This document shows positions 30,728-39,398 of a stretch of 64,000 bases of DNA, piece after piece. The notes below the pieces were generated by a model. It worked only from the letters and a program-made list of their open reading frames with translations, was not told the origin of the DNA and did no database searches. This DNA comes from Bacteroidetes bacterium OLB9 (GTDB lineage: Bacteria > Bacteroidota > Bacteroidia > Chitinophagales > Saprospiraceae). Positions within the stretch are counted from its first letter, which is position 1. Every line of letters starts with the position of its first letter. The stretch spans positions 1-64,000 of the forward strand of contig LNBW01000055.1 of assembly GCA_001567255.1 (NCBI GenBank), in the 5' to 3' direction. The position numbers and the translations under genes were made by a program.

Positions 30728-31569
30728 ATAGGTTGCTGAAAATGGGTATATGGTCAGTGATTGCAGTGATTACATCCCTAGGATGTAGCACAACACATGC
30801 ATTTCAGTCAAAATCAGACAGTGGCGCTGCAGATAGAAAATTAGACCTGCTACTTGATATTCGGATGGTAGAGATGGATAATCTTGACAATATTTTTGTA
30901 GTTGATGCGAAAAATAGGTTGATTAAATTTGATAAGAATTTTAATGAAAAGTATCGATTTGCCAATAATAAGAATGGGTTGATTAAAAGTATTGATGTTA
31001 GTAATCCACTGAAGATTGTTGTATTTTATGATGATTTTAATCACATTAAGATACTGGACAATACTTTGTCATTGATCAATGAACTGGATATGCAACTTCC
31101 ATTGATGGACATATCGGCATGTGCAATGAGTAATGATGGCCAACTATGGGTGTACGACCCTATACAATTTAAATTATTAAAAATAGATGACCATGGAAGG
31201 GTACTGTCTGAAACATCGAATGTGGCAGATTACGGTATGAAAAATGTAAAAATTGGCGGCATTATGGAAAGAGACAACTATGTCGTATTGTGTGATTACT
31301 CAAGTGGATTTTATGTATTTGATAATCTGGGCCAGTATCTTTTTCGGTTTGAAGCAGGGAGAATACGACATTTTCAGTTAGATGGTGATCTCATCCTTTA
31401 CAATACGGACGCTGGATTAGAAACATTTTCCTTAAAGCATCAGGAAAGGCAAAGTATCACAATACCCGAACTGCCTCAGTCTGAAGCATTGATATACGTA
31501 TTGTATCATTCAGGAGCCTTCTTCGGTATTTACAGAGAGGGTATTATAAAAGCAAATTCTGATGAGTAA
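30724..31569 (+). CDS. Putative lipoprotein with propeller-like repeats
   Basis: A 281-residue protein starting at an ATG that overlaps the lpxH stop codon (ATGA). It has a lipoprotein signal: MNRLLKMGIWSVIAVITSLG followed by Cys. The rest has regular repeats of the type MVEMDNLDNIFVVDAKNRLI, KFDKNFNEKYRF, MSNDGQLWVYDPIQFKLLKI, as in six-bladed beta-propellers. It probably sits on the membrane facing the periplasm. I do not know its role; the overlap suggests coexpression with lpxH. Confidence 0.7.
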   Translation: MNRLLKMGIWSVIAVITSLGCSTTHAFQSKSDSGAADRKLDLLLDIRMVEMDNLDNIFVVDAKNRLIKFDKNFNEKYRFANNKNGLIKSIDVSNPLKIVVFYDDFNHIKILDNTLSLINELDMQLPLMDISACAMSNDGQLWVYDPIQFKLLKIDDHGRVLSETSNVADYGMKNVKIGGIMERDNYVVLCDYSSGFYVFDNLGQYLFRFEAGRIRHFQLDGDLILYNTDAGLETFSLKHQERQSITIPELPQSEALIYVLYHSGAFFGIYREGIIKANSDE

Positions 31570-31585
31570 AATTTTCAGTAGATAA

Positions 31586-32332
31586 CTATAAGATATAATT
31601 CTTTTGGGTGGCCATTGCAGCACCAATAATACCAGCATCATTGAGTAAGGAAGCAGTTTCTAAACGTACAGGTACATCAAGGTACTGGCCATACAAATCA
31701 AAATTTTTAGAAATACCACCACCTATCAGAATCAGATCAGGTGTTAAAATTAGGTTTAAATGATTGAGGTAAACATTTAGGTCTTTGGCCCATTGCTTCC
31801 AGCTTAATTTTCTCCTTTCTCTTGCAGCATTGGAAGCATATTTTTCAAAAATTGACTTTTTATAGAGCAAATGTCCCATTTCTGTATTAGGAATCAATAC
31901 ACCATTATGAAAAATAGCTGAACCTATGCCGGTACCCAAGGTGATGAAGACAACCGTACCATTGACACCCTTTCCTTTGCCAAAGGTCATTTCTGCAATG
32001 CCGGCAGCATCTGCATCATTAATGACGGTCACTTCACAGCCTAAGGTTTCACTAAAGGCAGCATCGATAGGAAAGTTGATAAATGCTTTGTCAATATTAC
32101 TAGCAGTCCTACAAATACCATTTTGGATCACGGCAGGAAACCCAATGCCGATTTGTTGACCTTTCCAGTTGAAGTTGTCTATTGATTCTTTTAAGCTAGC
32201 CATGACAGCATCAGGAGTAGCCGGGATCGGTGTTTTTACTTTAAATCTATTATTAACTACATTGCCAGATTTGAGATCTACAATATTAGATTTAATACCT
32301 GTACCTCCAACATCGATGCCTAAGATTTCCAT
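31586..32332 (-). CDS. ppgK: Polyphosphate glucokinase (ROK family)
   Basis: A 248-residue ROK kinase. The phosphate motif LGIDVGGTGIKSNIV begins the protein, INDADAAGIAEM carries the catalytic Asp, and VVFITLGTGIGSAIFHNG follows. The region EMGHLLYKKS, then RERRKLSWKQWAKDLN and LTPDLILIGGGISKNF, matches polyphosphate glucokinases, which phosphorylate glucose with polyphosphate (and often ATP) as donor. The CxCxxxxC zinc motif of most other ROK proteins is missing, as expected for this branch. It is the last gene of a four-gene run. The donor is inferred from family features only. Confidence 0.82.
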   Translation of the reverse strand: MEILGIDVGGTGIKSNIVDLKSGNVVNNRFKVKTPIPATPDAVMASLKESIDNFNWKGQQIGIGFPAVIQNGICRTASNIDKAFINFPIDAAFSETLGCEVTVINDADAAGIAEMTFGKGKGVNGTVVFITLGTGIGSAIFHNGVLIPNTEMGHLLYKKSIFEKYASNAARERRKLSWKQWAKDLNVYLNHLNLILTPDLILIGGGISKNFDLYGQYLDVPVRLETASLLNDAGIIGAAMATQKNYIL

Positions 32333-32342
32333 AATAATGTTT

Positions 32343-33257
32343 TTATTTTATGACTTGAATGCTAATAATTTTTATATCGTCTATCGGTCTATCTCTTCGG
32401 TCAGTCTCACTTGCTGCTATTTTATCTATCACGTTTAGCCCTTCAATGATCTGCCCGAATACCGTATAGTGCATATCTAGATCGGGCGTGCCACCCTCGT
32501 TGATATATATGTCTTTTGTCTCATCATCGTATTGAATGTTTTTTTCCAATTCATTATTTTCTAAATTAGTTGCTGATACTGGTCGTCCGTGCACTATATA
32601 AAACTGAGACCCGGAAGACATTTTTTGAGGATTAACATCATCCGATAGACGAGCCGCAGCTAAGGCACCTCGAATGTGAAACAGCGTATCGTTGATTTCG
32701 TGCTGGATGGTGTAGCCAGGTCCGCCTTGACCTAGTGCACGCCCTGAAGCTGCAGTTTTTGACTCAGGATCTCCGGCTTGTATCATGAAACCTTTGATTA
32801 CTCTGTGGAAAAGGATGCCATTGTAGAAGTTTTCTTCTGCAAGCTTTAAGAAATTGTCTCTGTGCAGAGGTGTGTCATCGTATAATCGGGCGATCATGTT
32901 ACCTGCTGAAGTATGGATGGCAACAAGGCAATCTTCCGGGGCTGCAATAAATAAATCTCTTTTTGCTGTGGATGATTTACTGCCTGATTTTGCCTTTAAC
33001 GTTACCGAATATCTGCCAGATGCAAAGTAAGTATGTTGGGGTTGCTTTTGCTCAGACATTTGCTCATCATCGAAATACCATTCGTACTGGTCAGCATTTT
33101 GGGATGTATTATTAAATACAATAGTGGCCGGTGCGCGATATTCCTGATTTTCAATGCTAAAACTAGCTTTTGGACTGGAACAGGATGCAGTGCTTATGAC
33201 ATAAAAGATGCCCAATAATAAAGATAAGGTTGAAAATCGAGTACTTATTATCACCAC
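32343..33257 (-). CDS. PKD-domain cyclophilin lipoprotein
   Basis: A 304-residue protein with a lipoprotein-like signal (LSLLLGIFYVISTASC), a PKD domain at about 30-110 (ATIVFNNTSQNADQYEWYFD, HTYFASGRYSVTLKAKSG) and a cyclophilin domain at about 115-300. The cyclophilin motifs include NFYNGILFHRVIKGFMIQ, GDPESK, GGPGYTI and YTVFGQIIEGLNVIDKIA. It catalyses cis-trans isomerisation of prolyl bonds, probably for folding of outer-membrane or periplasmic proteins. An insertion of about 30 residues separates FYIVHGRPV from the FGQ motif, as in the next gene. A PKD-cyclophilin fusion is uncommon but known in Bacteroidota. Confidence 0.88.
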   Translation of the reverse strand: MVIISTRFSTLSLLLGIFYVISTASCSSPKASFSIENQEYRAPATIVFNNTSQNADQYEWYFDDEQMSEQKQPQHTYFASGRYSVTLKAKSGSKSSTAKRDLFIAAPEDCLVAIHTSAGNMIARLYDDTPLHRDNFLKLAEENFYNGILFHRVIKGFMIQAGDPESKTAASGRALGQGGPGYTIQHEINDTLFHIRGALAAARLSDDVNPQKMSSGSQFYIVHGRPVSATNLENNELEKNIQYDDETKDIYINEGGTPDLDMHYTVFGQIIEGLNVIDKIAASETDRRDRPIDDIKIISIQVIK

Positions 33258-33262
33258 AATTA

Positions 33263-33895
33263 TTAATATATTTTCATTTTTATATCTTGTAATGGTCGGT
33301 TGAAGTCATCAGTTTTAACTGCTGCAATTTTATCTAGCACATCTAAACCTTCGATAATCTCACCAAATACAGTATAGTCTTTATCTAGCATAGGCGCTCC
33401 ACCTAAACGTTTATATTTTTCTCGTTGAGCAGGAGTGTATTTGATGTTTTTTGCTTTTTCGATAACATCCAGCTCACGGTCATCTATAGGATATCCTTGT
33501 ACTATATAAAATTGAGAACCTGAGGACATTTTGTTTGGATTTAATATATCACCTTGACGGGCTGCAGCAACCATGCCTTTAAAATGAGGCACGCCGATTT
33601 CTGCTGGAATTTCATAACCTGGGCCACCTATGCCCAGTTTAGCATCAGGGGGTGCATTTCGGGAATCAGGATCTCCACCTTGAATCACCATATTCTGGAT
33701 GACTCTGTGAAAAAGCAAGCCATCATAATACTTTTCTTTGACCAGCTTTATAAAATTTTCCTTGTGTTTAGGTGTAGAATCCAGGAGTTTGATCTTCATA
33801 ATGCCATAGTCAGTTTCTATTGTATAAATTCGGCTATTCTCGCATGAAGAAAAGAGAAATATAGCTATTATTATCAATACAAAATACGGTTTCAT
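33263..33895 (-). CDS. Cyclophilin-type peptidyl-prolyl isomerase lipoprotein
   Basis: A 210-residue protein with a lipoprotein signal (FVLIIIAIFLFSSC) and one cyclophilin domain: YYDGLLFHRVIQNMVIQGGD, GGPGYEIPAEI, MSSGSQFYIVQG, YTVFGEIIEGLDVLDKIA. The active-site FHR and Q are kept. It isomerises prolyl bonds in the periplasm. It is paralogous to the adjacent PKD-cyclophilin; the two are 5 bases apart, probably a local duplication with gain of a PKD domain by one copy. Confidence 0.9.
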   Translation of the reverse strand: MKPYFVLIIIAIFLFSSCENSRIYTIETDYGIMKIKLLDSTPKHKENFIKLVKEKYYDGLLFHRVIQNMVIQGGDPDSRNAPPDAKLGIGGPGYEIPAEIGVPHFKGMVAAARQGDILNPNKMSSGSQFYIVQGYPIDDRELDVIEKAKNIKYTPAQREKYKRLGGAPMLDKDYTVFGEIIEGLDVLDKIAAVKTDDFNRPLQDIKMKIY

Positions 33896-33923
33896 TTGTC
33901 AGTTATTGAATAATGAATACAAT

Positions 33924-34277
33924 TTACTGTTCTATATATTTATCAAAATATTGAATAATTTTATCAATCAAATAAGCTTCTTGATTATCAGCACCTTTAA
34001 TATTGAATGGTTTTAGTTCTTTCCAGTGAGGCCATCCATCTCCGTCTTTGCCTTCAAATCGATAAAATCCTTCTGGCTCTAGAAGGGTGCAAACTGCAAT
34101 ATGCATAAGATCCTGTTTCTCTTCCTTAGTAAATTTTTCTTTAGGAAGCTGACCGAGCTCTTGCACACCAATTAAAAAGAGCACTGTTTCTAGATCGGGC
34201 AAACCTTCTTTATGGACCATATCCTTAACGAAATGTCTTACTCTCAACCACTCAAAATCCCTTTCCCAATCTTCCAT
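33924..34277 (-). CDS. Conserved hypothetical protein, first gene of the cyclophilin operon
   Basis: A 117-residue cytoplasmic protein without signal or membrane segment. It begins MEDWERDFEWLRVRHFVKDM and has an acidic helical N-terminus, a central LVFLIGVQELGQLPK-like stretch and a C-terminal FEGKDGDGWPHWKELKPFN. I recall similar proteins in Bacteroidota without known function. It lies 28 bases before the first cyclophilin gene and has a -7 box upstream, so it probably starts the operon. Confidence 0.7.
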   Translation of the reverse strand: MEDWERDFEWLRVRHFVKDMVHKEGLPDLETVLFLIGVQELGQLPKEKFTKEEKQDLMHIAVCTLLEPEGFYRFEGKDGDGWPHWKELKPFNIKGADNQEAYLIDKIIQYFDKYIEQ

Positions 34278-34315
34278 TTGTGTTATCAGTACTTAATTGA
34301 ATGTTATAAAGTGCA

Positions 34316-34323
34316 CAAAATTA
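34316..34323 (-). promoter_or_regulatory. -7 box of the cyclophilin/ppgK operon
   Basis: On the minus strand it reads TAATTTTG (TAnnTTTG), 38 bases before the ATG of the first gene. Confidence 0.45.
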
Positions 34324-34592
34324 TAGATTTTTTTTGATATATGTGGTTAAATATCGATTGGGTAGCATTAGTTTCTTGTGAATAAGGCTCAAATTGTAAT
34401 TACACAAATATTTTAATGACTGCCATTTAATTCAAAGATAATAGCTAAGTGTTGCTCAGACTGTGAAATATAAAATGTGAAATGAATTATAAAGAGAAAC
34501 GCTATATTTAACTAATGAATTTTAATCAAAATAGATTTATTCTAAATTAATGTCGAAGGCTAATCTTTTTTCTAAATATGATATCTGTTCCT
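34324..34592. other. Divergent intergenic region, nothing else seen
   Basis: This AT-rich space separates the cyclophilin operon from sdhC. Apart from the two -7 boxes at its ends I see no reading frame, RNA or repeat. Confidence 0.5.
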
Positions 34593-34600
34593 TAGCTTTG
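34593..34600 (+). promoter_or_regulatory. -7 box of the sdhCAB operon
   Basis: TAGCTTTG matches TAnnTTTG, 23 bases before the sdhC ATG. The -33 region has a T run but no TTG. Confidence 0.5.
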
Positions 34601-34623
34601 CAGTATTACTTAAATACGATTAT

Positions 34624-35304
34624 ATGAAATGGTTAGTTACTTTTTTTGAAACAGGTGTTGGCAAGAAATTGCTAATGGGTTTTACGGGGCTGTTTTTGAT
34701 TTTGTTTCTGGTAGTTCACTTAGTAGGTAACCTCCAGTTGCTAAAAGATGATGGTGGAGAGGCCTTTAATACCTATGCGCATTTTATGACCACAAATCCT
34801 TTGATAAAGGTCATCGCCTATGGCAATTATTTCTTTCTACTGCTACATGCATTTGTAGGCATTTCACTGGCTATTTACAACAGAAAAGCAAAGGGAAAGA
34901 GAAATGCAGTAGCTTTCAAAAATCCGAGAGTGACCTGGGCATCTCAAAATATGGCGCTACTAGGTATGCTGATACTTGCCTTTTTGTTTATGCACATGGG
35001 AGATTTCTGGTTTAAGATGAAGACGGGGCAGCTTAATGTAGTAGATTATGGCAATGGTGAGGTGAAGGATTTATTTTCAGCGGTGTCAGCTTCTTTTAAA
35101 GAATTGTGGATAGTGATAGCGTATGTTATTGGTCAGATTGTGCTTGCCTATCACTTATGGCATGGATTTCAATCGGCCTTCCAGTCATTGGGTGTTAACC
35201 ATATAAAATACACACCGTTTATCAAGCAATTTGGTAAGTGGTATTCTATTTTGATACCATTGGGATTTGCTATACTACCATTGTACTATTATTTTTTTAA
35301 GTGA
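34624..35304 (+). CDS. sdhC: Succinate dehydrogenase cytochrome b subunit
   Basis: A 226-residue membrane protein with five segments, the single-anchor di-haem type (cytochrome b558) found in Bacteroidota and epsilon-like fumarate reductases. It begins with the family signature [20 protein letters not shown]. Candidate haem-ligand His residues lie in [26 protein letters not shown] and [12 protein letters not shown]. It anchors SdhAB, binds menaquinone and passes electrons between them. It is the first gene of sdhCAB; sdhA starts 32 bases later. Confidence 0.93.
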   Translation: MKWLVTFFETGVGKKLLMGFTGLFLILFLVVHLVGNLQLLKDDGGEAFNTYAHFMTTNPLIKVIAYGNYFFLLLHAFVGISLAIYNRKAKGKRNAVAFKNPRVTWASQNMALLGMLILAFLFMHMGDFWFKMKTGQLNVVDYGNGEVKDLFSAVSASFKELWIVIAYVIGQIVLAYHLWHGFQSAFQSLGVNHIKYTPFIKQFGKWYSILIPLGFAILPLYYYFFK

Positions 35305-35336
35305 CTAATTTGAGAATATTTATAAAAATAAATAAA

Positions 35337-37331
35337 ATGACATTAGAATCTAAAATTCCGGAAGGGCCACTCGCTGATAAATGGACAAATTATAAATCAA
35401 CAGTTCCACTGGTGGCACCAAATAATAAGAGAAAACTGGAAGTTATCGTCATAGGATCCGGTCTTGCAGGTGCATCAGCAGCAGCATCACTCGCCGAAAT
35501 GGGCTATAATGTAAAATGTTTTACATTTCATGACAGCCCTCGAAGAGCACACAGTATTGCTGCTCAAGGTGGTATCAATGCAGCTAAAAACTATGCTAAT
35601 GATGGTGACAGCGTATATAGATTGTTTTATGATACAATAAAAGGTGGAGACTATCGCTCACGCGAAGCCAATACCTATAGGCTTGCAGAGTGCTCTGCGA
35701 GTATTATTGATCAATGTGTAGCTCAGGGTGTACCCTTTGCACGAGAATACGGAGGGTTGTTAGAGAATAGATCATTTGGAGGTGTTCAAGTATCGCGTAC
35801 TTTTTATGCGCGTGGCCAGACCGGACAGCAGTTGCTGATAGGTGCATATCAGGCGCTTTCAAGGCAGATAGCCACAGGCAAAGTAAAAATGTACAATCGC
35901 CACGAGATGTTGAATCTCGTACTTGTAGAAGGAAAGGCCCGAGGCATTATAGCAAGAAACTTATTGACGGGAGCACTCGAAAGACACGGAGCTCATGCAG
36001 TCGTACTCGCCAGTGGAGGTTATGGTAATGTATTTTATCTTTCAACCAATGCGATGCTGAGTAATGCTACTGCTGCTTGGAAGTCAGTGAAGAAAGGTGC
36101 TTTAATGGCTAATCCTTGTTACACACAAATTCACCCTACCTGTATTCCTGTATCTGGTCACTATCAGTCAAAGTTGACATTGATGTCTGAATCATTGAGA
36201 AATGATGGTCGGGTATGGGTGCCAAAGAAAAAGGAAGATGCCGTCTTGATCCAGCAAGGAAAGAAGAGAGGTGTGGATATACCTGAAGAAGACCGGGATT
36301 ACTATCTAGAGAGAAGGTATCCGGCATTTGGTAACCTCGTGCCAAGAGACGTTGCCTCTCGAGCAGCAAAAGTAGAGTGTGATAAAGGTCATGGTGTGAA
36401 TCCTACAGGACTTGCCGTTTTTCTTGATTTTGCAGATGCGATGATGCGATATGGAAGAATGGAAGCCAGTAAAAAAGGATTGGTTAATCTATCAGATGCT
36501 GAAATCAAGGCATTAGGAAGGCAGGTGGTTTCAGATAAATATGGCAACCTCTTTGAAATGTATGAAAAGATTACAGGTGAGAATCCGTATGAAACACCGA
36601 TGAAGATTTATCCTGCAGTTCACTATACGATGGGTGGACTTTGGGTAGATTATAATCTTGAGACTAATATCCCGGGACTGTTTGCCACAGGAGAATGTAA
36701 TTTCTCTGATCATGGAGCCAACAGATTAGGTGCTTCAGCATTGATGCAGGGTCTGGCAGATGGATACTTTGTACTACCTTATACTATAGGTTCTTTTCTA
36801 GCTCACGAAATATCAACGCCTAAAATTGATCCTGACAGACCAGAGTTTATCGAAGCTGAGAAGGAGACCAAAGCTCAGATAGATAAGCTACTTTCTATCA
36901 ATGGCAGTCAATCTGTTGAGAGCTTCCACAGAAGACTGGGCCAGATTATGTGGGATCACTGTGGAATGGCGCGTAATGAAGCAGGACTTAAAGAGGGCCG
37001 TAAATTGGTCAGAGCCCTGAGAGAAGAGTTTTACAAGGATGTTTTTGTACCCGGCTCTAATGAAGAATACAATCCAGAGCTTGCCAAGGCTATACGAGTA
37101 GCGGATTTTATGGAACTCGGTGAACTGATGATCATGGATGCACTTAATCGAAGTGAATCTTGTGGTGGACACTTCCGTGAAGAATCTGCAAGTCCTGAAG
37201 GCGAGGCCATGCGTAATGATGCAGAGTTTGCCTATGTGGCAGCATGGAAGTGGGATGAAAATGAACCGGAGATGTTTAAAGAACCACTTGAATTTAAAAA
37301 TGTGGAGCTCAAGACAAGGAGCTATAAATAA
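35337..37331 (+). CDS. sdhA: Succinate dehydrogenase flavoprotein subunit
   Basis: A 664-residue protein that oxidises succinate to fumarate with covalent FAD, on the cytoplasmic side of the membrane. The FAD loop is [19 protein letters not shown], the [12 protein letters not shown] motif carries the FAD-linking His, and active-site residues lie in [14 protein letters not shown] and [20 protein letters not shown]. The C-terminal [10 protein letters not shown] and [10 protein letters not shown] are typical. The long form (over 650 residues) is the one paired with single-subunit cytochrome b. I chose the ATG at 35337 rather than an upstream GTG that overlaps sdhC. Confidence 0.95.
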   Translation: MTLESKIPEGPLADKWTNYKSTVPLVAPNNKRKLEVIVIGSGLAGASAAASLAEMGYNVKCFTFHDSPRRAHSIAAQGGINAAKNYANDGDSVYRLFYDTIKGGDYRSREANTYRLAECSASIIDQCVAQGVPFAREYGGLLENRSFGGVQVSRTFYARGQTGQQLLIGAYQALSRQIATGKVKMYNRHEMLNLVLVEGKARGIIARNLLTGALERHGAHAVVLASGGYGNVFYLSTNAMLSNATAAWKSVKKGALMANPCYTQIHPTCIPVSGHYQSKLTLMSESLRNDGRVWVPKKKEDAVLIQQGKKRGVDIPEEDRDYYLERRYPAFGNLVPRDVASRAAKVECDKGHGVNPTGLAVFLDFADAMMRYGRMEASKKGLVNLSDAEIKALGRQVVSDKYGNLFEMYEKITGENPYETPMKIYPAVHYTMGGLWVDYNLETNIPGLFATGECNFSDHGANRLGASALMQGLADGYFVLPYTIGSFLAHEISTPKIDPDRPEFIEAEKETKAQIDKLLSINGSQSVESFHRRLGQIMWDHCGMARNEAGLKEGRKLVRALREEFYKDVFVPGSNEEYNPELAKAIRVADFMELGELMIMDALNRSESCGGHFREESASPEGEAMRNDAEFAYVAAWKWDENEPEMFKEPLEFKNVELKTRSYK

Positions 37332-37357
37332 TCTATCCATCTAAAAATAAAAAAATC

Positions 37358-38107
37358 ATGGGATTGAATCTAAAATTGAAAGTCTGGAGACAGAAAAATA
37401 ATAAAGATGAAGGACATTTTGAAGATTATCAGGTCAAAGCTGATGAAGACATGTCTTTTCTTGAAATGCTGGACGTACTTAATGAGGAGTTAGTACATGA
37501 AAAGAAGGAGCCGGTAGCTTTTGAACATGACTGCCGAGAAGGTATCTGTGGTGCATGTAGCCTTGTAATTAATGGCCGTCCTCATGGACCAAATGCAGCA
37601 ACAACAACTTGCCAGTTGCACATGAGACATTTTAAAGATGGCCAAACCATTGTGATTGAGCCTTTCCGTGCTTCTACTTTTCCGGTGATAAAAGATCTGG
37701 TGGTGGATAGGTCGGCACTGGATAGGATAATTCAGGCCGGAGGATTTGTATCGGTCAATACAGGTCAGGCACCGGATGGCAACTCGATTCCAATAGAAAA
37801 GAACCGTGCCGAGCACTCATTTGAATCAGCTGCTTGTATTGGTTGTGGAGCATGTGTGGCAGCTTGTCCTAATGGTTCTGCAGCTCTCTTTACATCAGCT
37901 AAAATAAGGCACCTCGGATTACTTCCTCAAGGAAAAGTCGAAGAGGGCACAAGAGTGGCCAATATGGTAGCGCAGATGAATAAAGAAGGGTTCGGTATGT
38001 GTAGTAATATTGGCGCTTGTGAAGCAGAATGTCCTAAGGAAATCACACTGCAAAATATCGCATATATGAAGCGTGCTTATATAAAAGCAACCTTCAGCGG
38101 AGAATAG
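37358..38107 (+). CDS. sdhB: Succinate dehydrogenase iron-sulfur subunit
   Basis: A 249-residue protein holding the three Fe-S clusters that carry electrons from FAD to quinone. The [2Fe-2S] ligands are in [16 protein letters not shown] plus the Cys of TTTCQLHM, and the other clusters use [14 protein letters not shown] and [14 protein letters not shown]. The N-terminal NLKLKVWRQ and the C-terminal [13 protein letters not shown] fit the Bacteroidota type. It lies 26 bases after sdhA and is followed by a terminator. Confidence 0.95.
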   Translation: MGLNLKLKVWRQKNNKDEGHFEDYQVKADEDMSFLEMLDVLNEELVHEKKEPVAFEHDCREGICGACSLVINGRPHGPNAATTTCQLHMRHFKDGQTIVIEPFRASTFPVIKDLVVDRSALDRIIQAGGFVSVNTGQAPDGNSIPIEKNRAEHSFESAACIGCGACVAACPNGSAALFTSAKIRHLGLLPQGKVEEGTRVANMVAQMNKEGFGMCSNIGACEAECPKEITLQNIAYMKRAYIKATFSGE

Positions 38108-38133
38108 AGATAGAGCTTAGGATTTATAAAGTT

Positions 38134-38167
38134 AAATGCCCATTGTCATTGACGTTGGGCATTTTTT
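38134..38167 (+). terminator. Terminator of sdhCAB
   Basis: AAATGCCCA (38134-38142) and TGGGCATTT (38156-38164) form a perfect stem followed by a T run. Confidence 0.88.
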
Positions 38168-38310
38168 ATTGTGGTGAATCACTTTAATACTAGGACATAA
38201 AAATAATAAACGTCAACTATGCATTAAGAAATGACTATGTGAAAATAGCGCTTCATATCTATTTTGTATCCTTTCCATTCGTAACAAAGTCATATGAGTC
38301 ATATGAGTTT

Positions 38311-39246
38311 TTAATTTTTCTCTACAAATAAAGCTGCAATAGATTTGTACTCATGGGTATTGCGGATCGCACGCGCAAAAAGCTTTGCACATGATAATAC
38401 TTTGATTTTGTCAGATGACTTTCTAAGAGGAATGCTATCAGTAACGATAATCTCACTAATCCTCGAATTTTCAATATTTTCGTATGCCTTGCCAGAAAGG
38501 ACAGGATGTGTGAGAATGGCTTTGACGCTTTTTGCTCCTTTTTCTATAAGTGCGTCGGCTGCTTTGCAAAGCGTACCTGCAGTATCTATAATGTCATCAA
38601 TGAGAATAACATCCTTGTCGGACACATCTCCTATCACAGTGATAGCAGCTACTTCATTAGCTACACGCCGTTCCTTATCGCAAATTACTAAGTCTCGCTC
38701 GAAGTACTTGGCATAGCTTCTGGCACGCTTTACACCGCCTACGTCCGGAGATGCAAAAGTGACATTGCTCAAGTCCAATTCACTTAAATATGGCATAAAG
38801 ATGGCTTCGCTTTTGAGGTGATCCACAGGAATGTCAAAAAAACCTTGAATCTGTTCAGCATGTAGGTCCATAGTCATTACGCGGTTTACACCCGATGCCT
38901 GAAGGATATTGGCTACCAGCTTAGCAGAAATGGGTACTCTGGGCTTGTCCTTTCTGTCCTGACGTGCATATCCGAAGTAAGGAATCACAGCAGTGATATA
39001 ACCAGCGGATGCTCGTTTAGCACAGTCAATCATCAATAGAAGTTCCATGAGGGTGTCGGCAGAACCGAAAGTAGAAGATATAAAGAAAGTATAGGCACCA
39101 CGTACAGACTCGTTTATGACCACCTGCATTTCTCCATCTGAAAATTTATTGACAGTGATGTCACCCAATGGGTAGCCATAATAATCTGAAATACGCTCAG
39201 CAAGATACTTAGATTGAGTACCTGAAAATAGTTTTACATCAGCCAT
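38311..39246 (-). CDS. prs: Ribose-phosphate pyrophosphokinase
   Basis: A 311-residue PRPP synthase, the usual length, making PRPP from ribose 5-phosphate and ATP for nucleotides, His and Trp. It starts with KLFSGTQSKYLAERI, includes the class I motifs FKDGE-like NKFSDGEMQVVI, FGYARQDRKDKPR (ATP), HAEQIQGFFDIPVDHL (Mg and ATP flexible loop) and the PRPP loop VILIDDIIDTAGTL. It is transcribed alone from a minus-strand promoter within 25 bases of its start. Confidence 0.95.
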   Translation of the reverse strand: MADVKLFSGTQSKYLAERISDYYGYPLGDITVNKFSDGEMQVVINESVRGAYTFFISSTFGSADTLMELLLMIDCAKRASAGYITAVIPYFGYARQDRKDKPRVPISAKLVANILQASGVNRVMTMDLHAEQIQGFFDIPVDHLKSEAIFMPYLSELDLSNVTFASPDVGGVKRARSYAKYFERDLVICDKERRVANEVAAITVIGDVSDKDVILIDDIIDTAGTLCKAADALIEKGAKSVKAILTHPVLSGKAYENIENSRISEIIVTDSIPLRKSSDKIKVLSCAKLFARAIRNTHEYKSIAALFVEKN

Positions 39247-39268
39247 GATAGTGAAAGGATTGGTTGCA

Positions 39269-39276
39269 CAAAGATA
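39269..39276 (-). promoter_or_regulatory. -7 box of prs
   Basis: On the minus strand it reads TATCTTTG, a TAnnTTTG match, 22 bases before the prs ATG. Confidence 0.5.
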
Positions 39277-39360
39277 AGAATAAAAGATAAGCTTTATGTT
39301 TGAAAAGATATTCTATTTTTAAAAATGGGGTATTTATTCAAAATTTAGATGGATTAAATA

Positions 39361-39368
39361 TACCTTTG
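39361..39368 (+). promoter_or_regulatory. -7 box deciding the start of the GT-C-like gene
   Basis: TACCTTTG matches TAnnTTTG. Transcription would start near 39375, after the TTG at 39300 but before the ATG at 39399, so the later start is favoured. Confidence 0.45.
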
Positions 39369-39398
39369 GTTTGCTTTAAAGGGTACAATTTGTATATC

